The notes: generated by a model from the letters alone, not told the origin. A stretch of DNA of 23,261 bases from Pseudomonadota bacterium (GCA_023402175.1 JAEXCN010000436.1:1-23261); one strand, 5' to 3'. Counted from the first letter of the stretch, positions 7,312 through 14,719 are shown. Made by a program: numbers and translations.

Positions 7312-7761
7312 TCAGGCGACGCGCATCGACTCGAGGACGCGTCGCACGGCAGACGCGATCGCGGGATGAACGGCCATCGCGTCGAGCGCTTCGCTCGTTG
7401 GCATCCAGACGGCGCCGAGGTTGTAGTCCGCGTCGATCACCTTCGGGAGCTCGGTCGGCGGCGCCTCCGGGCTCGCAGCGAAGTAGTGCGTCGTGCAGTC
7501 GTATTCGACGCCGGCCCACGTGAAGGGGTACCTGTCCACGAGCACGTTCGACGCGTCGATGCGAACGGGCACGCCCGTCTCTTCGAGCGTCTCTCGGAGG
7601 GCCGTCTGCTCCGGTCGCTCGCCGGGCTCGACTCCGCCGCCGGGCGGATAGAGCGCCTCGACCCCCGTTACCGGGTCGCGAAGACGCACGAGCAGGAGCC
7701 TGCCCTCGGCTTCGCACACGACGGACGCTCGGCTGCGCGGCTTCATCGGAGTGCAAACCAT
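7312..7761 (-). CDS. Nudix hydrolase
   Basis: The 149-residue protein contains a complete Nudix box, GGVEPGERPEQTAL then RETLEETGV, which fits G-x5-E-x7-R-E-U-x-E-E-x-G-U with all metal-binding glutamates present. The strand before it (RASVVCEAEGRLLLVRLRD, then YPPGGG) and the C-terminal helix complete a normal single-domain Nudix fold. It would hydrolyse a nucleoside-diphosphate-linked compound in the cytoplasm; substrate cannot be told from the sequence. The annotated ATG is 7761, with another at 7746 giving MKPRSRASVV; no ribosome-binding site decides between them. It converges on the sigma-factor gene with only 15 nt between the stops and no hairpin there. Confidence 0.9.
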   Translation of the reverse strand: MVCTPMKPRSRASVVCEAEGRLLLVRLRDPVTGVEALYPPGGGVEPGERPEQTALRETLEETGVPVRIDASNVLVDRYPFTWAGVEYDCTTHYFAASPEAPPTELPKVIDADYNLGAVWMPTSEALDAMAVHPAIASAVRRVLESMRVA

Positions 7762-7920
7762 AGCGCGACGTCGCCGCAGCGCGCTCGAGATCCGACGGTC
7801 GTGCTCGAACGTGCCGCGAAGGTCTTCCGAGGCATCCGCGAGGCGTGTGAACGCGCGCGCTTTCCGTTCTGGTAATCATCGATCGGAGCTGGTCGAGGCA
7901 TGATGCACGGAGGTCGAGGC

Positions 7921-8679
7921 ATGACGAAGATCGAGATCGAGACCAAGGACGGGAAGTGTCCGAGCTACGTCTATCGCCCGACGGGCAGTGGTCCGTGGCC
8001 CGCCGTGCTCGTCTTCATGGACGGGGTCGGGATCCGTCCCGCCATGCTCGAGGTGGGCGAGCGCCTCGCGGTCCACGGCTACTTCGTCCTGCTCCCGGAT
8101 CTGTTCCATCGGTCCGGACCGTACGAGCCGATGGATGCGACCGTCTTCTCCGATCCGGAGAAGCGCAAGGTCCTGATGGAGAAGTTCTTCGCGCTCGCGA
8201 CGCCGGCCAACGTCATGTCTGACACGCGCGCGTTTCTCGACTATCTCGCAGCGCAGCCCGACGTGAAGCCGGGCGGCATCGGGACGACGGGCTATTGCAT
8301 GGGAGGGCTGATGTCGCTCACGGCGGCCGGCACCTATCCCGATCGCATCGTCGCGGCCGCCTCGTTCCACGGCGGTCGTCTCGCCACCGACGCGCCGGAC
8401 AGTCCGCACCTCCTTGCGCCCAAGATGAAGGCGCGTCTCTACATCGCGGGCGCGATCGAGGACGCATCATTCCCCGACGCGATGAAGGCGCGGCTCGACG
8501 AGGCCTTGACGAAGGCCGGCGTCGACCACGTCATCGAGACGTACCCGGCGAAGCACGGATGGGTGTTCCGCGACATGCCCGTTCACGACGCCGCCGCCGC
8601 CGAACGGCACTGGCAGGCGATGCTGGCGTTCTTCGACGAGAACCTGAAGAAGACGGGGGCGTCGCCGTCCGCAGGATGA
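7921..8679 (+). CDS. Dienelactone hydrolase family protein
   Basis: This is an alpha/beta hydrolase of the dienelactone hydrolase family, 252 residues. The nucleophile motif is GYCMGG with Cys126, replacing the usual Ser, as in true dienelactone hydrolases. Asp181 (GAIEDASFP) and His212 (KHGWVFRD) complete the Cys-Asp-His triad. The strand PWPAVLVFMDGVGIRP and the segment YFVLLPDLFHR are the expected core. ATG 7921 is preceded by GGAGG with about a 7-nt gap; the frame also holds upstream ATG codons at 7900/7903. Predicted activity is hydrolysis of lactone or ester bonds, for example in aromatic compound breakdown. No other catabolic genes adjoin, so substrate is unknown. Confidence 0.9.
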   Translation: MTKIEIETKDGKCPSYVYRPTGSGPWPAVLVFMDGVGIRPAMLEVGERLAVHGYFVLLPDLFHRSGPYEPMDATVFSDPEKRKVLMEKFFALATPANVMSDTRAFLDYLAAQPDVKPGGIGTTGYCMGGLMSLTAAGTYPDRIVAAASFHGGRLATDAPDSPHLLAPKMKARLYIAGAIEDASFPDAMKARLDEALTKAGVDHVIETYPAKHGWVFRDMPVHDAAAAERHWQAMLAFFDENLKKTGASPSAG

Positions 8680-8792
8680 CGTCGGCGCCGGGCATCATTC
8701 GCAAGCGAACGACCCGCAAGCCTCTCAGCGAGCTTCGCCGCTGAACGCGCTACATCGCTTGCGCTCGTTCCGCGCCGACGGTACTTCCGGGC

Positions 8793-9434
8793 ATGGCCAA
8801 GCATCGGCTCACGTCGGAGACAATCGACACGGAAGCCGCGCTGCGCCAGCTCATCGGCGAGCCGGGCGCGCTCGTCTGCTCGAAGATCAGCGACCGATTG
8901 AATCCGCTCACGCGGACGTTCATCGAGCGTTCGCCGTTCGTCTGCCTGGCGACCAGCGACGAGATGGGGAGCTGCGATGTCAGCCCGCGCGGCGACCCCG
9001 CGGGCTTCGTCCGCATCCTCGACGACGTGACGCTCCTCGTTCCCGAACGTCCCGGGAATCGCATCGCCGATTCGCTGCGGAACATCCTCCGCAATCCGCG
9101 CGTGGGTCTGCTCTTCGTCATCCCGGGAGTGAGCGACACGTTCCGGGTGAACGGTCGCGCGACGCTGACGACCGACGCGGAGCTGCTCGCTCCGTGCGCT
9201 GTCGAGGGGAAGACGCCGAAGCTCGGCATCCTCGTCGACATCGAATCTGCGTACACACACTGCTCGAAGGCGTTCCTTCGCTCGCAGCTCTGGGATCCGG
9301 GGCGTTACGTGGATCGCGCGGAGCTGCCTACGAGCGGACAGATCCACCGAGCATTGAGCGGCGACGACTTCGACGCGGAGGCGTACGATGCCGAGCGCGC
9401 CGCGCGGTACGCCCGCCGCGAAGGCTTCTACTGA
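8793..9434 (+). CDS. PPOX-type FMN-dependent flavoprotein (MSMEG_1061-like)
   Basis: The 213-residue protein has the split-barrel flavin fold of the pyridoxamine 5'-phosphate oxidase superfamily. Typical segments are FVCLATSDEMGSCDVSPRGD (about residues 49-68), then LLVPERPGNRIADSLRNILR and VGLLFVIPGVSDTFRVNGRA. The C-terminal part has the CSKAFLRSQLWDP segment usual for the MSMEG_1061-like group. Members bind FMN or F420; which one cannot be told here. It is probably a cytoplasmic oxidoreductase. The ATG at 8793 has no convincing ribosome-binding site. The gene stands 113 nt after the dienelactone hydrolase gene and 60 nt before the glutathione peroxidase gene, all on the plus strand. Confidence 0.85.
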   Translation: MAKHRLTSETIDTEAALRQLIGEPGALVCSKISDRLNPLTRTFIERSPFVCLATSDEMGSCDVSPRGDPAGFVRILDDVTLLVPERPGNRIADSLRNILRNPRVGLLFVIPGVSDTFRVNGRATLTTDAELLAPCAVEGKTPKLGILVDIESAYTHCSKAFLRSQLWDPGRYVDRAELPTSGQIHRALSGDDFDAEAYDAERAARYARREGFY

Positions 9435-9494
9435 CCTCGCACCCGTCCCGGCAACGTGGCGGAGCGCACGAGCATCGGAGGAGAAGGTTCCAAG

Positions 9495-10043
9495 ATGACG
9501 ATCGCACTCGAACAGATCCCGGTGAAGAAGAACGACGGAAGCAGCGCGACGCTCGGCGACTACGGCGGCAAGGTCCGGCTCGTCGTCAACGTCGCCTCGC
9601 AGTGCGGGCTCACGCCCCAGTACACGGCGCTCGAGGCGCTCTACGGGAAGTACCGCGACCGAGGCTTCGAGGTCCTCGCGTTCCCCGCGAACGAGTTCGG
9701 CGCTCAGGAGCCGGGCACCGACGCCGAGATCAAGGAATTCTGCTCGACGAAATACGACGTCACGTTCCCGCTCTTCTCGAAGATCGTCGTGAAGGGCGAG
9801 GGGCAGCATCCGCTGTACGCGAAGCTCACGGCGGATCGGCCGGAGGCGCGCACGCTCCCGGGTAGTGACTTCCGCGGGAAGCTCGAGGGCTACGGCATCA
9901 AGACCGGTGCGCCCTCGGAGGTGCTCTGGAACTTCGAGAAGTTCCTCGTCGACCGTCAGGGCAACGTCATCGAGCGCTTCGCGCCGGACGTCCCGCCCGA
10001 CGCCGACGTGGTCGTCTCCGCGATCGAAAAAGCGCTCGGGTAA
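9495..10043 (+). CDS. Glutathione peroxidase (thiol peroxidase, GPx family)
   Basis: The product of 182 residues carries all three GPx signatures: LVVNVASQCGLTPQY with active-site Cys37, LAFPANEFGAQEP with the catalytic Gln71, and WNFEKFLVDRQG with the catalytic Trp145. It uses Cys, not selenocysteine, at the active site. Between residues about 112 and 142 there is an insertion (ADRPEARTLPGSDFRGKLEG), found in a subset of bacterial enzymes. ATG 9495 is chosen because a purine-rich GGAGGAGAAGG lies just upstream and the protein then starts at the usual place; the frame stays open to 9456. There is no signal peptide, so it is cytoplasmic. It reduces peroxides with glutathione or thioredoxin as donor. 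Confidence 0.93.
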   Translation: MTIALEQIPVKKNDGSSATLGDYGGKVRLVVNVASQCGLTPQYTALEALYGKYRDRGFEVLAFPANEFGAQEPGTDAEIKEFCSTKYDVTFPLFSKIVVKGEGQHPLYAKLTADRPEARTLPGSDFRGKLEGYGIKTGAPSEVLWNFEKFLVDRQGNVIERFAPDVPPDADVVVSAIEKALG

Positions 10044-10066
10044 GCCTGACGGCGGGTACCTTCGCT

Positions 10067-10094
10067 CGGGCACGCGCGATGGATCGCGTGCCCG
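10067..10094. terminator. 10-bp perfect hairpin between convergent genes
   Basis: CGGGCACGCG (10067-10076) pairs with CGCGTGCCCG (10085-10094) around an 8-nt loop. It lies between the convergent glutathione peroxidase and RNase HI genes, 24 nt after the former's stop and 48 nt after the latter's. It has no U-tract on either side. Position and stability suggest a bidirectional terminator. Confidence 0.55.
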
Positions 10095-10141
10095 CTCGCG
10101 AAACGATCTGACCGAGCTGTTCCGGTCGTTCGCGAGCTGGA

Positions 10142-10627
10142 TCAGCCGCGACGGCGCCCGCGCGTCGTGGATTCGAGCTCGGCCTTCGCTTCGCGGGCGC
10201 CCTGCGCGGCGAGGGCGTCGGCGCGCTCGTTTCCGATGTTGCCTTTGTGGCCGCGGATCCACTGCCAGCTCACGACGAGCTGCTTCTCGGTGATGCACGC
10301 ATCGATGCGGCGCACGCTCTCGACGACCAGCGGATCGACCTTCGCGAAGTCACGCGCGCGCCACGTGTCGAGGCTCTTCGAGAGGTTCTCGACGAGCGAT
10401 TGGTTGTCGGAGAAAACGATCGCTTTCGCGCCGTCCGGCAACGCCGACAGCGCTTCGGCGACGGCGCGATACTCCATCACCTTCGCGAGCGTGCCTCTCG
10501 CCATCCCGTAGCGTTCGACCGGCGGGCCCTCGGGCGGCCGGATGTGAAAGCCCCAGCCGCCTGCTCCGCCATGCGCGGCCTTGCAGGCACCGTCGGTGTA
10601 ACAGAGGTATTCGTCGCGACCGCTCAC
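10142..10627 (-). CDS. rnhA: Ribonuclease HI
   Basis: The 161-residue protein keeps the four acidic catalytic residues of RNase HI in order: Asp12 in YTDGAC, Glu52 in VMEYRAVAEAL, Asp74 in IVFSDNQSLV and Asp137 in GNERADALA. The assisting His127 in IRGHKGNIGNE is also present. The TDGAC-x4-HGGAGGWGF motif and VSWQWIRGHKG are typical. It would remove RNA from RNA-DNA hybrids in the cytoplasm. A basic tail (RGRRRG) ends the protein. The start is GTG 10627, with no strong ribosome-binding site. It lies 36 nt downstream of the DUF1841-like gene on the same strand and may share its transcript. The symbol is given by function; some genomes carry more than one such gene. Confidence 0.9.
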   Translation of the reverse strand: MSGRDEYLCYTDGACKAAHGGAGGWGFHIRPPEGPPVERYGMARGTLAKVMEYRAVAEALSALPDGAKAIVFSDNQSLVENLSKSLDTWRARDFAKVDPLVVESVRRIDACITEKQLVVSWQWIRGHKGNIGNERADALAAQGAREAKAELESTTRGRRRG

Positions 10628-10663
10628 GGCTCGAAGCTACCTGATCGAGACGCAGCTCGACGT

Positions 10664-11044
10664 CTACGGTTTCTTCTTCGGCTTGAAGGCGGCCGGATCG
10701 AGCGCGTCGAAGTCGCGTTTTGCGGCGGCTTCGTCGTAGGTCTCCTGCTGCTCGGCGACAGCCATCATCTGCTGCGTCACCACGCTCGCGAGCGCGTGGA
10801 CCGTCACGTGGCGGTCGATACCGGCGGCTCGGAAGCGGGCATAGGCGGCAACGGCCGGGTGGTACCCTTCGGCGAGCTGATTCTCGACGATGACGTGGAT
10901 GGTGGCGTGCACCGTCGGGTTCTGCCCGGCCGGCGAACGCGTTCGTCGATGAGCCTCTTCCACGGCGTGAATGCGCTCGGCTTCATCCATGGCGAGCCAT
11001 TCCTCCGCTGAGGGCGGGGCGGTGACGTCGTATTCGGCGCTCAT
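10664..11044 (-). CDS. DUF1841-like conserved protein
   Basis: The 126-residue protein has a recognisable pattern NPTVHATIHVIVENQLAEGY, then DRHVTVHALASVV: paired H-x3-H motifs around an ENQ and a DRH-x3-H. I associate this with DUF1841-type or similar helical proteins of unknown role. The spaced histidines could bind metal, but this is inference. The N-terminus is acidic and the C-terminus ends in a lysine-rich FKPKKKP. ATG 11044 is the natural start, since the frame upstream contains low-quality Arg/Ser-rich sequence. The gene is followed 36 nt later by RNase HI on the same strand, so the two probably form an operon. Confidence 0.65.
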   Translation of the reverse strand: MSAEYDVTAPPSAEEWLAMDEAERIHAVEEAHRRTRSPAGQNPTVHATIHVIVENQLAEGYHPAVAAYARFRAAGIDRHVTVHALASVVTQQMMAVAEQQETYDEAAAKRDFDALDPAAFKPKKKP

Positions 11045-11248
11045 GACGCCGGACTCTAGCAACGGATCGCCGTGTCTGCGTCTCGTCCGTACGAAAACGA
11101 CTTCAGCCGTTTCCCGACCCACGCCCATGATGCGCGAGAGCATGGGGTTCGCGCGACTCACGGCGCTCCGGGCACATGGAACCCCCACGCCTCGGGCGAT
11201 GCGCCCAGCGAGCGAGGGACGTTGCCTCGCATGAAGCCCCACGGACGC

Positions 11249-11268
11249 GCGAATCAACGCTGATTCGC
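11249..11268. repeat. Perfect 8-bp inverted repeat in a gene-free stretch
   Basis: GCGAATCA (11249-11256) and TGATTCGC (11261-11268) form a stem with a 4-nt loop. It stands in the stretch 11045-11334, between the divergent DUF1841-like and hypothetical genes, where I see no convincing coding frame. It may be an operator shared by both promoters. Nothing else in this stretch could be identified. Confidence 0.4.
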
Positions 11269-11334
11269 CTAGGTGCCCGGTTGAGCCGACGGCCGACGCA
11301 GCGCCGTCGTCTCGTCCGCGACGAGGAGGTCCCG

Positions 11335-11730
11335 GTGTTCTTCGGGATGCCGGCGTTCGTGATGAACACGAAGGTCGAAGCGCTCCACGCGATCCGCGAT
11401 GCGTGGCGCAAGGACAACGAGACGCCGGACGCGTTCTGCCAGTGGATGTTCGGCAACGTCTACGACACGAGCGATCGCGGCGATCTCTCGCACATGGACG
11501 AAGCGGCCGCGAAGCCCGAGTGGGCACGGAGCAGCGCTGCGCTCGGGGACATCTCGTTGCCGCTCCGGCGCCTCGACCGCCCCGCTCACGCTCGGCGCGC
11601 CGCCGGTCGTGGACCCGCCGTAGCAACGCGCGGCGCATCCCTGGAGACCCCACGCGCATCGTCGGATGTTGGCCAGCGCGAAACGCTCGCGGTGCGCCTG
11701 CGGCGTGTGCAAGGCGGCTCGCCGTGTTAG
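11335..11730 (+). CDS. Hypothetical protein, likely frameshifted near 11564
   Basis: GTG 11335 has GAGGAGGT ending 4 nt upstream, an excellent ribosome-binding site. The first about 75 residues (for example KVEALHAIRDAWRKDNETPD and FCQWMFGNVYDTSDRGDLSH) use G/C at nearly every third position and look like a real small soluble protein. I do not recognise the family. After SLPL, at about 11564, the composition turns into Arg-rich sequence with poor codon use up to the stop at 11730. The +1 frame over the same bases instead reads GASTAPLTLGAPPVVDPP and stops at 11623, with ideal third positions. I infer a single-base frameshift, real or from sequencing, and a true end at 11623. Confidence 0.55.
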   Translation: MFFGMPAFVMNTKVEALHAIRDAWRKDNETPDAFCQWMFGNVYDTSDRGDLSHMDEAAAKPEWARSSAALGDISLPLRRLDRPAHARRAAGRGPAVATRGASLETPRASSDVGQRETLAVRLRRVQGGSPC

Positions 11731-11742
11731 AAGACGACGCCG

Positions 11743-13014
11743 ATGCGTGCGCCCAGCAGTCTCCGGGTCCTCGCGTTTGGAGCCGCCGTCCTCGCGAGCG
11801 GCTGTGTGGGGCCATTCGCATCTCGCACTTCTCACGGTCCGGCCACGCCGAACGACCGAGCCTCGGCGTCCGAGGCGACCGTGGCGAAGGCAGCCGACAC
11901 GGCGTCCCACGATGTCGGCACCAACGCGCCGGCGGCGGATTGCGATGACGCGAGGCCTGCGTCTGCGGTCCTCGACGATGGCCAAGATTCCGAGCCGACC
12001 ACGCTCGACGACGGGATGGAGTCGCCCGCGGAGACGGCATCGGTGGGGACATCCGCCGCACCGTTCGCCGATCTGAGCGATGCCGAGATCACGTCACGTC
12101 TTCGCGCAGACATCAACGCGCTCGGACCGATCTCGATCGGTCGCGCGCACGGCGGAGTGCTCGTCGCCGGCGTGCGCATGCCGGAGGGCGCGAACTGGGA
12201 GCTCGTCAGCCCTGGGCTCGCGTGGGGGACGCAGGAGACCGTCGATGGGCTCGCACACGCGATCGACGCCGTCGCCGCGCGTTTCCCGAGCACGCCGAAG
12301 GCGTTCATCGGCGACATCAGTGCAAAGCGCGGAGGACTGCTCCATCCCCACGTCAGCCATCAGTCCGGTCGCGACGTCGACGTCAGCTACTACCTGACCG
12401 AGGGCCATCGCTGGTACGTGACGGCGAACGGCTCGAACCTGGACCGCGCGAGGACGTGGCACTTCATCCGCACGCTCATCGCGGACAGCGACGTCGATCT
12501 CATCCTCATCGACACGCAGGTCCAGCGCATCCTCAAGGCATACGCGCTCGAGATCGGCGAAGACCCCGCATGGCTTGACCAGATCTTCCAGGTCGGCGGC
12601 AAGAGCCAGCGTCCGCTCATCTTCCACGCCAAGGGTCACGCGAGTCATCTGCACGTCCGCTTCTACAGCCCGAAGGCGCAGGAGCTCGGGCGCCGTGCGT
12701 ACGGCTTCCTCGTGGCGCGTCGCATGATCGCGCCCCCGACGCTCTACATCACACATACGGTGAAGCCCGGCGAGACGCTCAGTCACCTCGCGGTGCGCTA
12801 CAAAGTGACCGCCGACGTCATCAAGAAGGCAAACTCGCTCACCAAGGACACGCTGCGCGTGAACAAGCCGTACAAGATCCCGCAGACGGGCGGCATCGCG
12901 ATGCCTGCACGCGTGGTCGTTCCGTCGCGGCGTGTGCCACCGCCGCCGAAGGCGGTCGCCACGACGAGCTCGGGCTGGGCAGGCGAACCCTGCCGTCGCG
13001 CGAGCCCGCGCTGA
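11743..13014 (+). CDS. Penicillin-insensitive murein endopeptidase (MepA-type) lipoprotein with LysM
   Basis: The 423-residue protein starts with a lipoprotein signal peptide ending in lipobox LASGC (Cys21), then a low-complexity linker to about residue 105. The peptidase domain (about 120-330) has the M74/MepA zinc motif VSHQSGRDVDVSYY (His206, Asp213) and GHASHLHVRF, in which His304 is the expected third ligand, His302 a further one. A LysM domain follows at about 336-380 (THTVKPGETLSHLAVRYKVT), binding peptidoglycan glycan chains. A proline-rich tail ends the protein. It should cut D-Ala-meso-DAP crosslinks in the periplasm, for wall remodelling. MepA enzymes are usually not lipoproteins and lack LysM, so the fusion is a variant. 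The gene begins 12 nt after the frame of the preceding hypothetical ORF. Confidence 0.9.
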   Translation: MRAPSSLRVLAFGAAVLASGCVGPFASRTSHGPATPNDRASASEATVAKAADTASHDVGTNAPAADCDDARPASAVLDDGQDSEPTTLDDGMESPAETASVGTSAAPFADLSDAEITSRLRADINALGPISIGRAHGGVLVAGVRMPEGANWELVSPGLAWGTQETVDGLAHAIDAVAARFPSTPKAFIGDISAKRGGLLHPHVSHQSGRDVDVSYYLTEGHRWYVTANGSNLDRARTWHFIRTLIADSDVDLILIDTQVQRILKAYALEIGEDPAWLDQIFQVGGKSQRPLIFHAKGHASHLHVRFYSPKAQELGRRAYGFLVARRMIAPPTLYITHTVKPGETLSHLAVRYKVTADVIKKANSLTKDTLRVNKPYKIPQTGGIAMPARVVVPSRRVPPPPKAVATTSSGWAGEPCRRASPR

Positions 13015-13032
13015 GCGCTACGAGCTGCATCG

Positions 13033-13314
13033 ATGAACCTCCCCACGCTCACTCCTGCCGAGATCGCGCTCCTCCGCGACGTCCGCCTCTCCGACGAGGA
13101 CCACGGCGGGCTCAACGGCGAGGAGGTCTCAACGGACGAGTACGAGGCGATGCATCGCCTCTGCGCGCTCGGGCTCGTCGAGGCGGTCGGCGAATACGGG
13201 GAGGCTCCCGACGGCGAAGAGGACGAGCGCGAGGCGGGCGCCGCGGCGGTCGTCTATCGGATCACGGCGCGTGGCGTGCTCGCCCTCGCGGATCATCCTT
13301 CGGGATCGGGCTGA
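13033..13314 (+). CDS. Small acidic hypothetical protein, possibly winged-helix-like
   Basis: The 93-residue protein has TPAEIALLRDVRLSDE, a helical DEYEAMHRLCALGLVEAVGE segment, a highly acidic middle (EAPDGEEDEREAG) and a strand-helix tail VVYRITARGVLAL. The arrangement 'helix, LxxLGLVE, wing, YRITARG' resembles the MarR-type winged helix repeated in many small proteins, but no recognition helix with DNA-binding basics is obvious and the protein is acidic. The ATG at 13033 follows the murein endopeptidase stop by 18 nt, so co-transcription is likely. Function is unknown. Confidence 0.6.
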   Translation: MNLPTLTPAEIALLRDVRLSDEDHGGLNGEEVSTDEYEAMHRLCALGLVEAVGEYGEAPDGEEDEREAGAAAVVYRITARGVLALADHPSGSG

Positions 13315-13390
13315 TCAGGCAGGAGTGGTCCGACCAAGAGCCGCGCTCGAGGCGTCAGGTTCGGTCCCGGCGTCTGACGCGGTAGTGAGC

Positions 13391-13413
13391 CGCGAGGTGC
13401 GCGCCCGAGGTGA
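13391..13413. repeat. Left copy of an exact 23-bp direct repeat
   Basis: The sequence beginning CGCGAGGTGCGCGCCCGAGG and ending GTGA is identical at 15204-15226. This copy runs into the first unit of the 29-bp tandem array. The two copies enclose the RAYT, the overlapping small ORF and the four-helix-bundle gene. They may be boundaries of a mobile unit or members of a dispersed repeat family. Confidence 0.75.
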
Positions 13414-13579
13414 CGTCAGGGCTGCGTAGCGCGGGGAGGTGACGTCATGGCTACGACGCGCGGCGAGGTGACATGAGGGCTGCGGAGCGCGGCGAGGTGA
13501 AGTCAGGGCTGCGTGGCGCGGGGAGGTGACGTCATGGCTACGGGGCCTGGCGAGTTGAGCCGACGCCGCGGCGCGTGGC
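13407..13579. repeat. 29-bp tandem repeat array, about six units, upstream of the RAYT gene
   Basis: Five contiguous 29-bp units (starting at 13407, 13436, 13465, 13494 and 13523) and a diverged 28-bp sixth (13552) each begin GAGGTGA or GAGTTGA; a truncated seventh begins at 13580. Units 1, 2 and 5 contain the palindrome TGACGTCA (13411, 13440 and 13527). Units 1 and 4, and 2 and 5, are most alike, so there is an 87-bp higher-order period. The array has no spacers, so it is not CRISPR. It fills most of the 468-bp gene-free gap 13315-13782. That gap also holds a 7-bp inverted repeat (GCGTCAG/CTGACGC, 13352-13380) and a TACAAT box at 13700-13705 that could be a -10 element, without a good -35. 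Confidence 0.85.
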
Positions 13580-13782
13580 GAGGTGAAGCGGGGGCCGGGG
13601 CCGTCTCCGGCATCGTGCGTAAGGTGTCGCAGCGAGGACGATCGCCGCTCAGGGACCCTGTCTTGTTTCCCCAAGACTGGCGCGCCGACGAATCAGGGCT
13701 ACAATCATTCCGACTCGCAGCGCCGGGCACCACGTCGTTCGACTTACGCTGGCCGGCGCGGTTCAGAGGAGGGGAGGGGAAG

Positions 13783-14622
13783 ATGGGCACGGTGGCACCC
13801 GCGCAGATCGAGCTCTTCGACGTCCGCACGTCGGGGCGGGTTCGGCGCGGCCGGAAGCGCGGGCCGAAGCGGCGCGCTCACGGCAGGGTTCCGCACCGGG
13901 AGCGGCCGGTCCACAAGGGCCGTCATCCGGTCCACATCACGTTGCGCGTTCGGCACGGACTACCTTCGTTCCGGCAGCAGCTCGTTCACAGGCTGCTACT
14001 CCAGGTGCTCCGCGACCAGCGGAAGCGCGCGTACAAGAATAGCTTCCAGATCGTCCACTTCTCGATCCAGTCGAACCACCTGCATCTGATCGCCGAGGCC
14101 GACGACGGACCTGTGAAGCCCGCGGAGCGCGTGAAGCGCGTGGAGAAGGGCGCTTGCAGCGCGCTTCGTTCGGGGATCAGCGGCTTCGCCATCGCGTTCG
14201 CGCGCCGGTTGAACCGGCTCCTCGAGCGCAAGGGAAAGGTCTGGGACGATCGCTATCACCGGCATGATCTCGCGAGCCCGCGCGAGGTCAGGACGTCGCT
14301 GCGTTACGTCGTGAACAACTTCCGCAAGCACGGACACGTGACGATCGGGACGGGAGCCTTCGACTACTACTCGTCGGCGCAGCATTTCGATGGGTGGAGC
14401 GAGCCACTATTCGACTGGTTCGAGGAGCCGGAGCCATGGACCGAGCTGAAGCCACGAACGTGGTTGCTCGCGGTCGGATGGAAGCGTCACGGCTTGATTC
14501 ATCCAGAGGAGATCCCGGGCGCGCGTCAGCACCGCTGGGATCCTACGGGTACCACGAATGCTGGGAGCTCGAGCTCGGGTACTACGAGCTCGAGACCGAG
14601 CTGCTCGAACGAGAGGAGATGA
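13783..14622 (+). CDS. REP-associated tyrosine transposase (RAYT, Y1/HUH family)
   Basis: The protein of 279 residues is a Y1_Tnp-type single-strand DNA transposase. The HUH pair is NHLHLIAEA (His99, His101), and the nucleophilic tyrosine is expected at Tyr175 in LRYVVNNFRKH, after VWDDRYHRHDL. The N-terminus has a basic Arg/Lys/Gly-rich leader (GRVRRGRKRGPKRR) and the domain start GRHPVHITLRVRHGLPSFR. RAYTs act on palindromic repeats near their own genes. A 29-bp repeat array with TGACGTCA palindromes lies just upstream. ATG 13783 follows a purine-rich GAGGAGGGGAGGGGAAG. The last 20 or so residues (after GLIHPEEIPGARQ) have poor codon use and overlap another ORF, so the ancestral stop was probably earlier. 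Confidence 0.88.
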   Translation: MGTVAPAQIELFDVRTSGRVRRGRKRGPKRRAHGRVPHRERPVHKGRHPVHITLRVRHGLPSFRQQLVHRLLLQVLRDQRKRAYKNSFQIVHFSIQSNHLHLIAEADDGPVKPAERVKRVEKGACSALRSGISGFAIAFARRLNRLLERKGKVWDDRYHRHDLASPREVRTSLRYVVNNFRKHGHVTIGTGAFDYYSSAQHFDGWSEPLFDWFEEPEPWTELKPRTWLLAVGWKRHGLIHPEEIPGARQHRWDPTGTTNAGSSSSGTTSSRPSCSNERR

Positions 14623-14717
14623 TCCGAAAGGCGAAGGTCGAACCGACGCGCATCAACTTCGTCGAATGGCTCCGGCTCGATCGGAAACGATCTCGCGTGG
14701 AGACCATGGAGGGGTGA
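14478..14717 (+). CDS. Small hypothetical ORF overlapping the RAYT 3' end
   Basis: From about 14538 this frame reads GSYGYHECWELELGYYELET, then ELLEREEMIRKAKVEPTRIN and FVEWLRLDRKR, with near-ideal third positions. It clearly codes, and overlaps the RAYT in another frame by about 85 nt. The start is unclear: ATG 14478 gives 79 residues but a poor N-terminus, CTG 14535 matches the onset of good codon use, and ATG 14619 overlaps the RAYT stop as ATGA but leaves only 32 residues. The protein looks like an acidic helix followed by a short basic end; no family is recognised. Alternatively it is the original C-terminus of the RAYT cut off by a frameshift. Confidence 0.45.
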   Translation: MEASRLDSSRGDPGRASAPLGSYGYHECWELELGYYELETELLEREEMIRKAKVEPTRINFVEWLRLDRKRSRVETMEG

Positions 14718-14719
14718 GA

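Noticed and set aside
8583..10298. A 571-residue minus-strand ORF
   Set aside because: It lies over the PPOX and glutathione peroxidase genes, both of which have clear catalytic motifs on the plus strand; its composition is typical of antisense shadows.
10664..12061. A 465-residue version of the DUF1841-like protein
   Set aside because: The upstream extension is Arg/Ser-rich, lacks the family pattern and runs through coding sequence of the opposite strand; ATG 11044 gives a natural 126-residue protein.
13407..13579. CRISPR array
   Set aside because: The 29-bp units are contiguous with no spacers and there are no cas genes.
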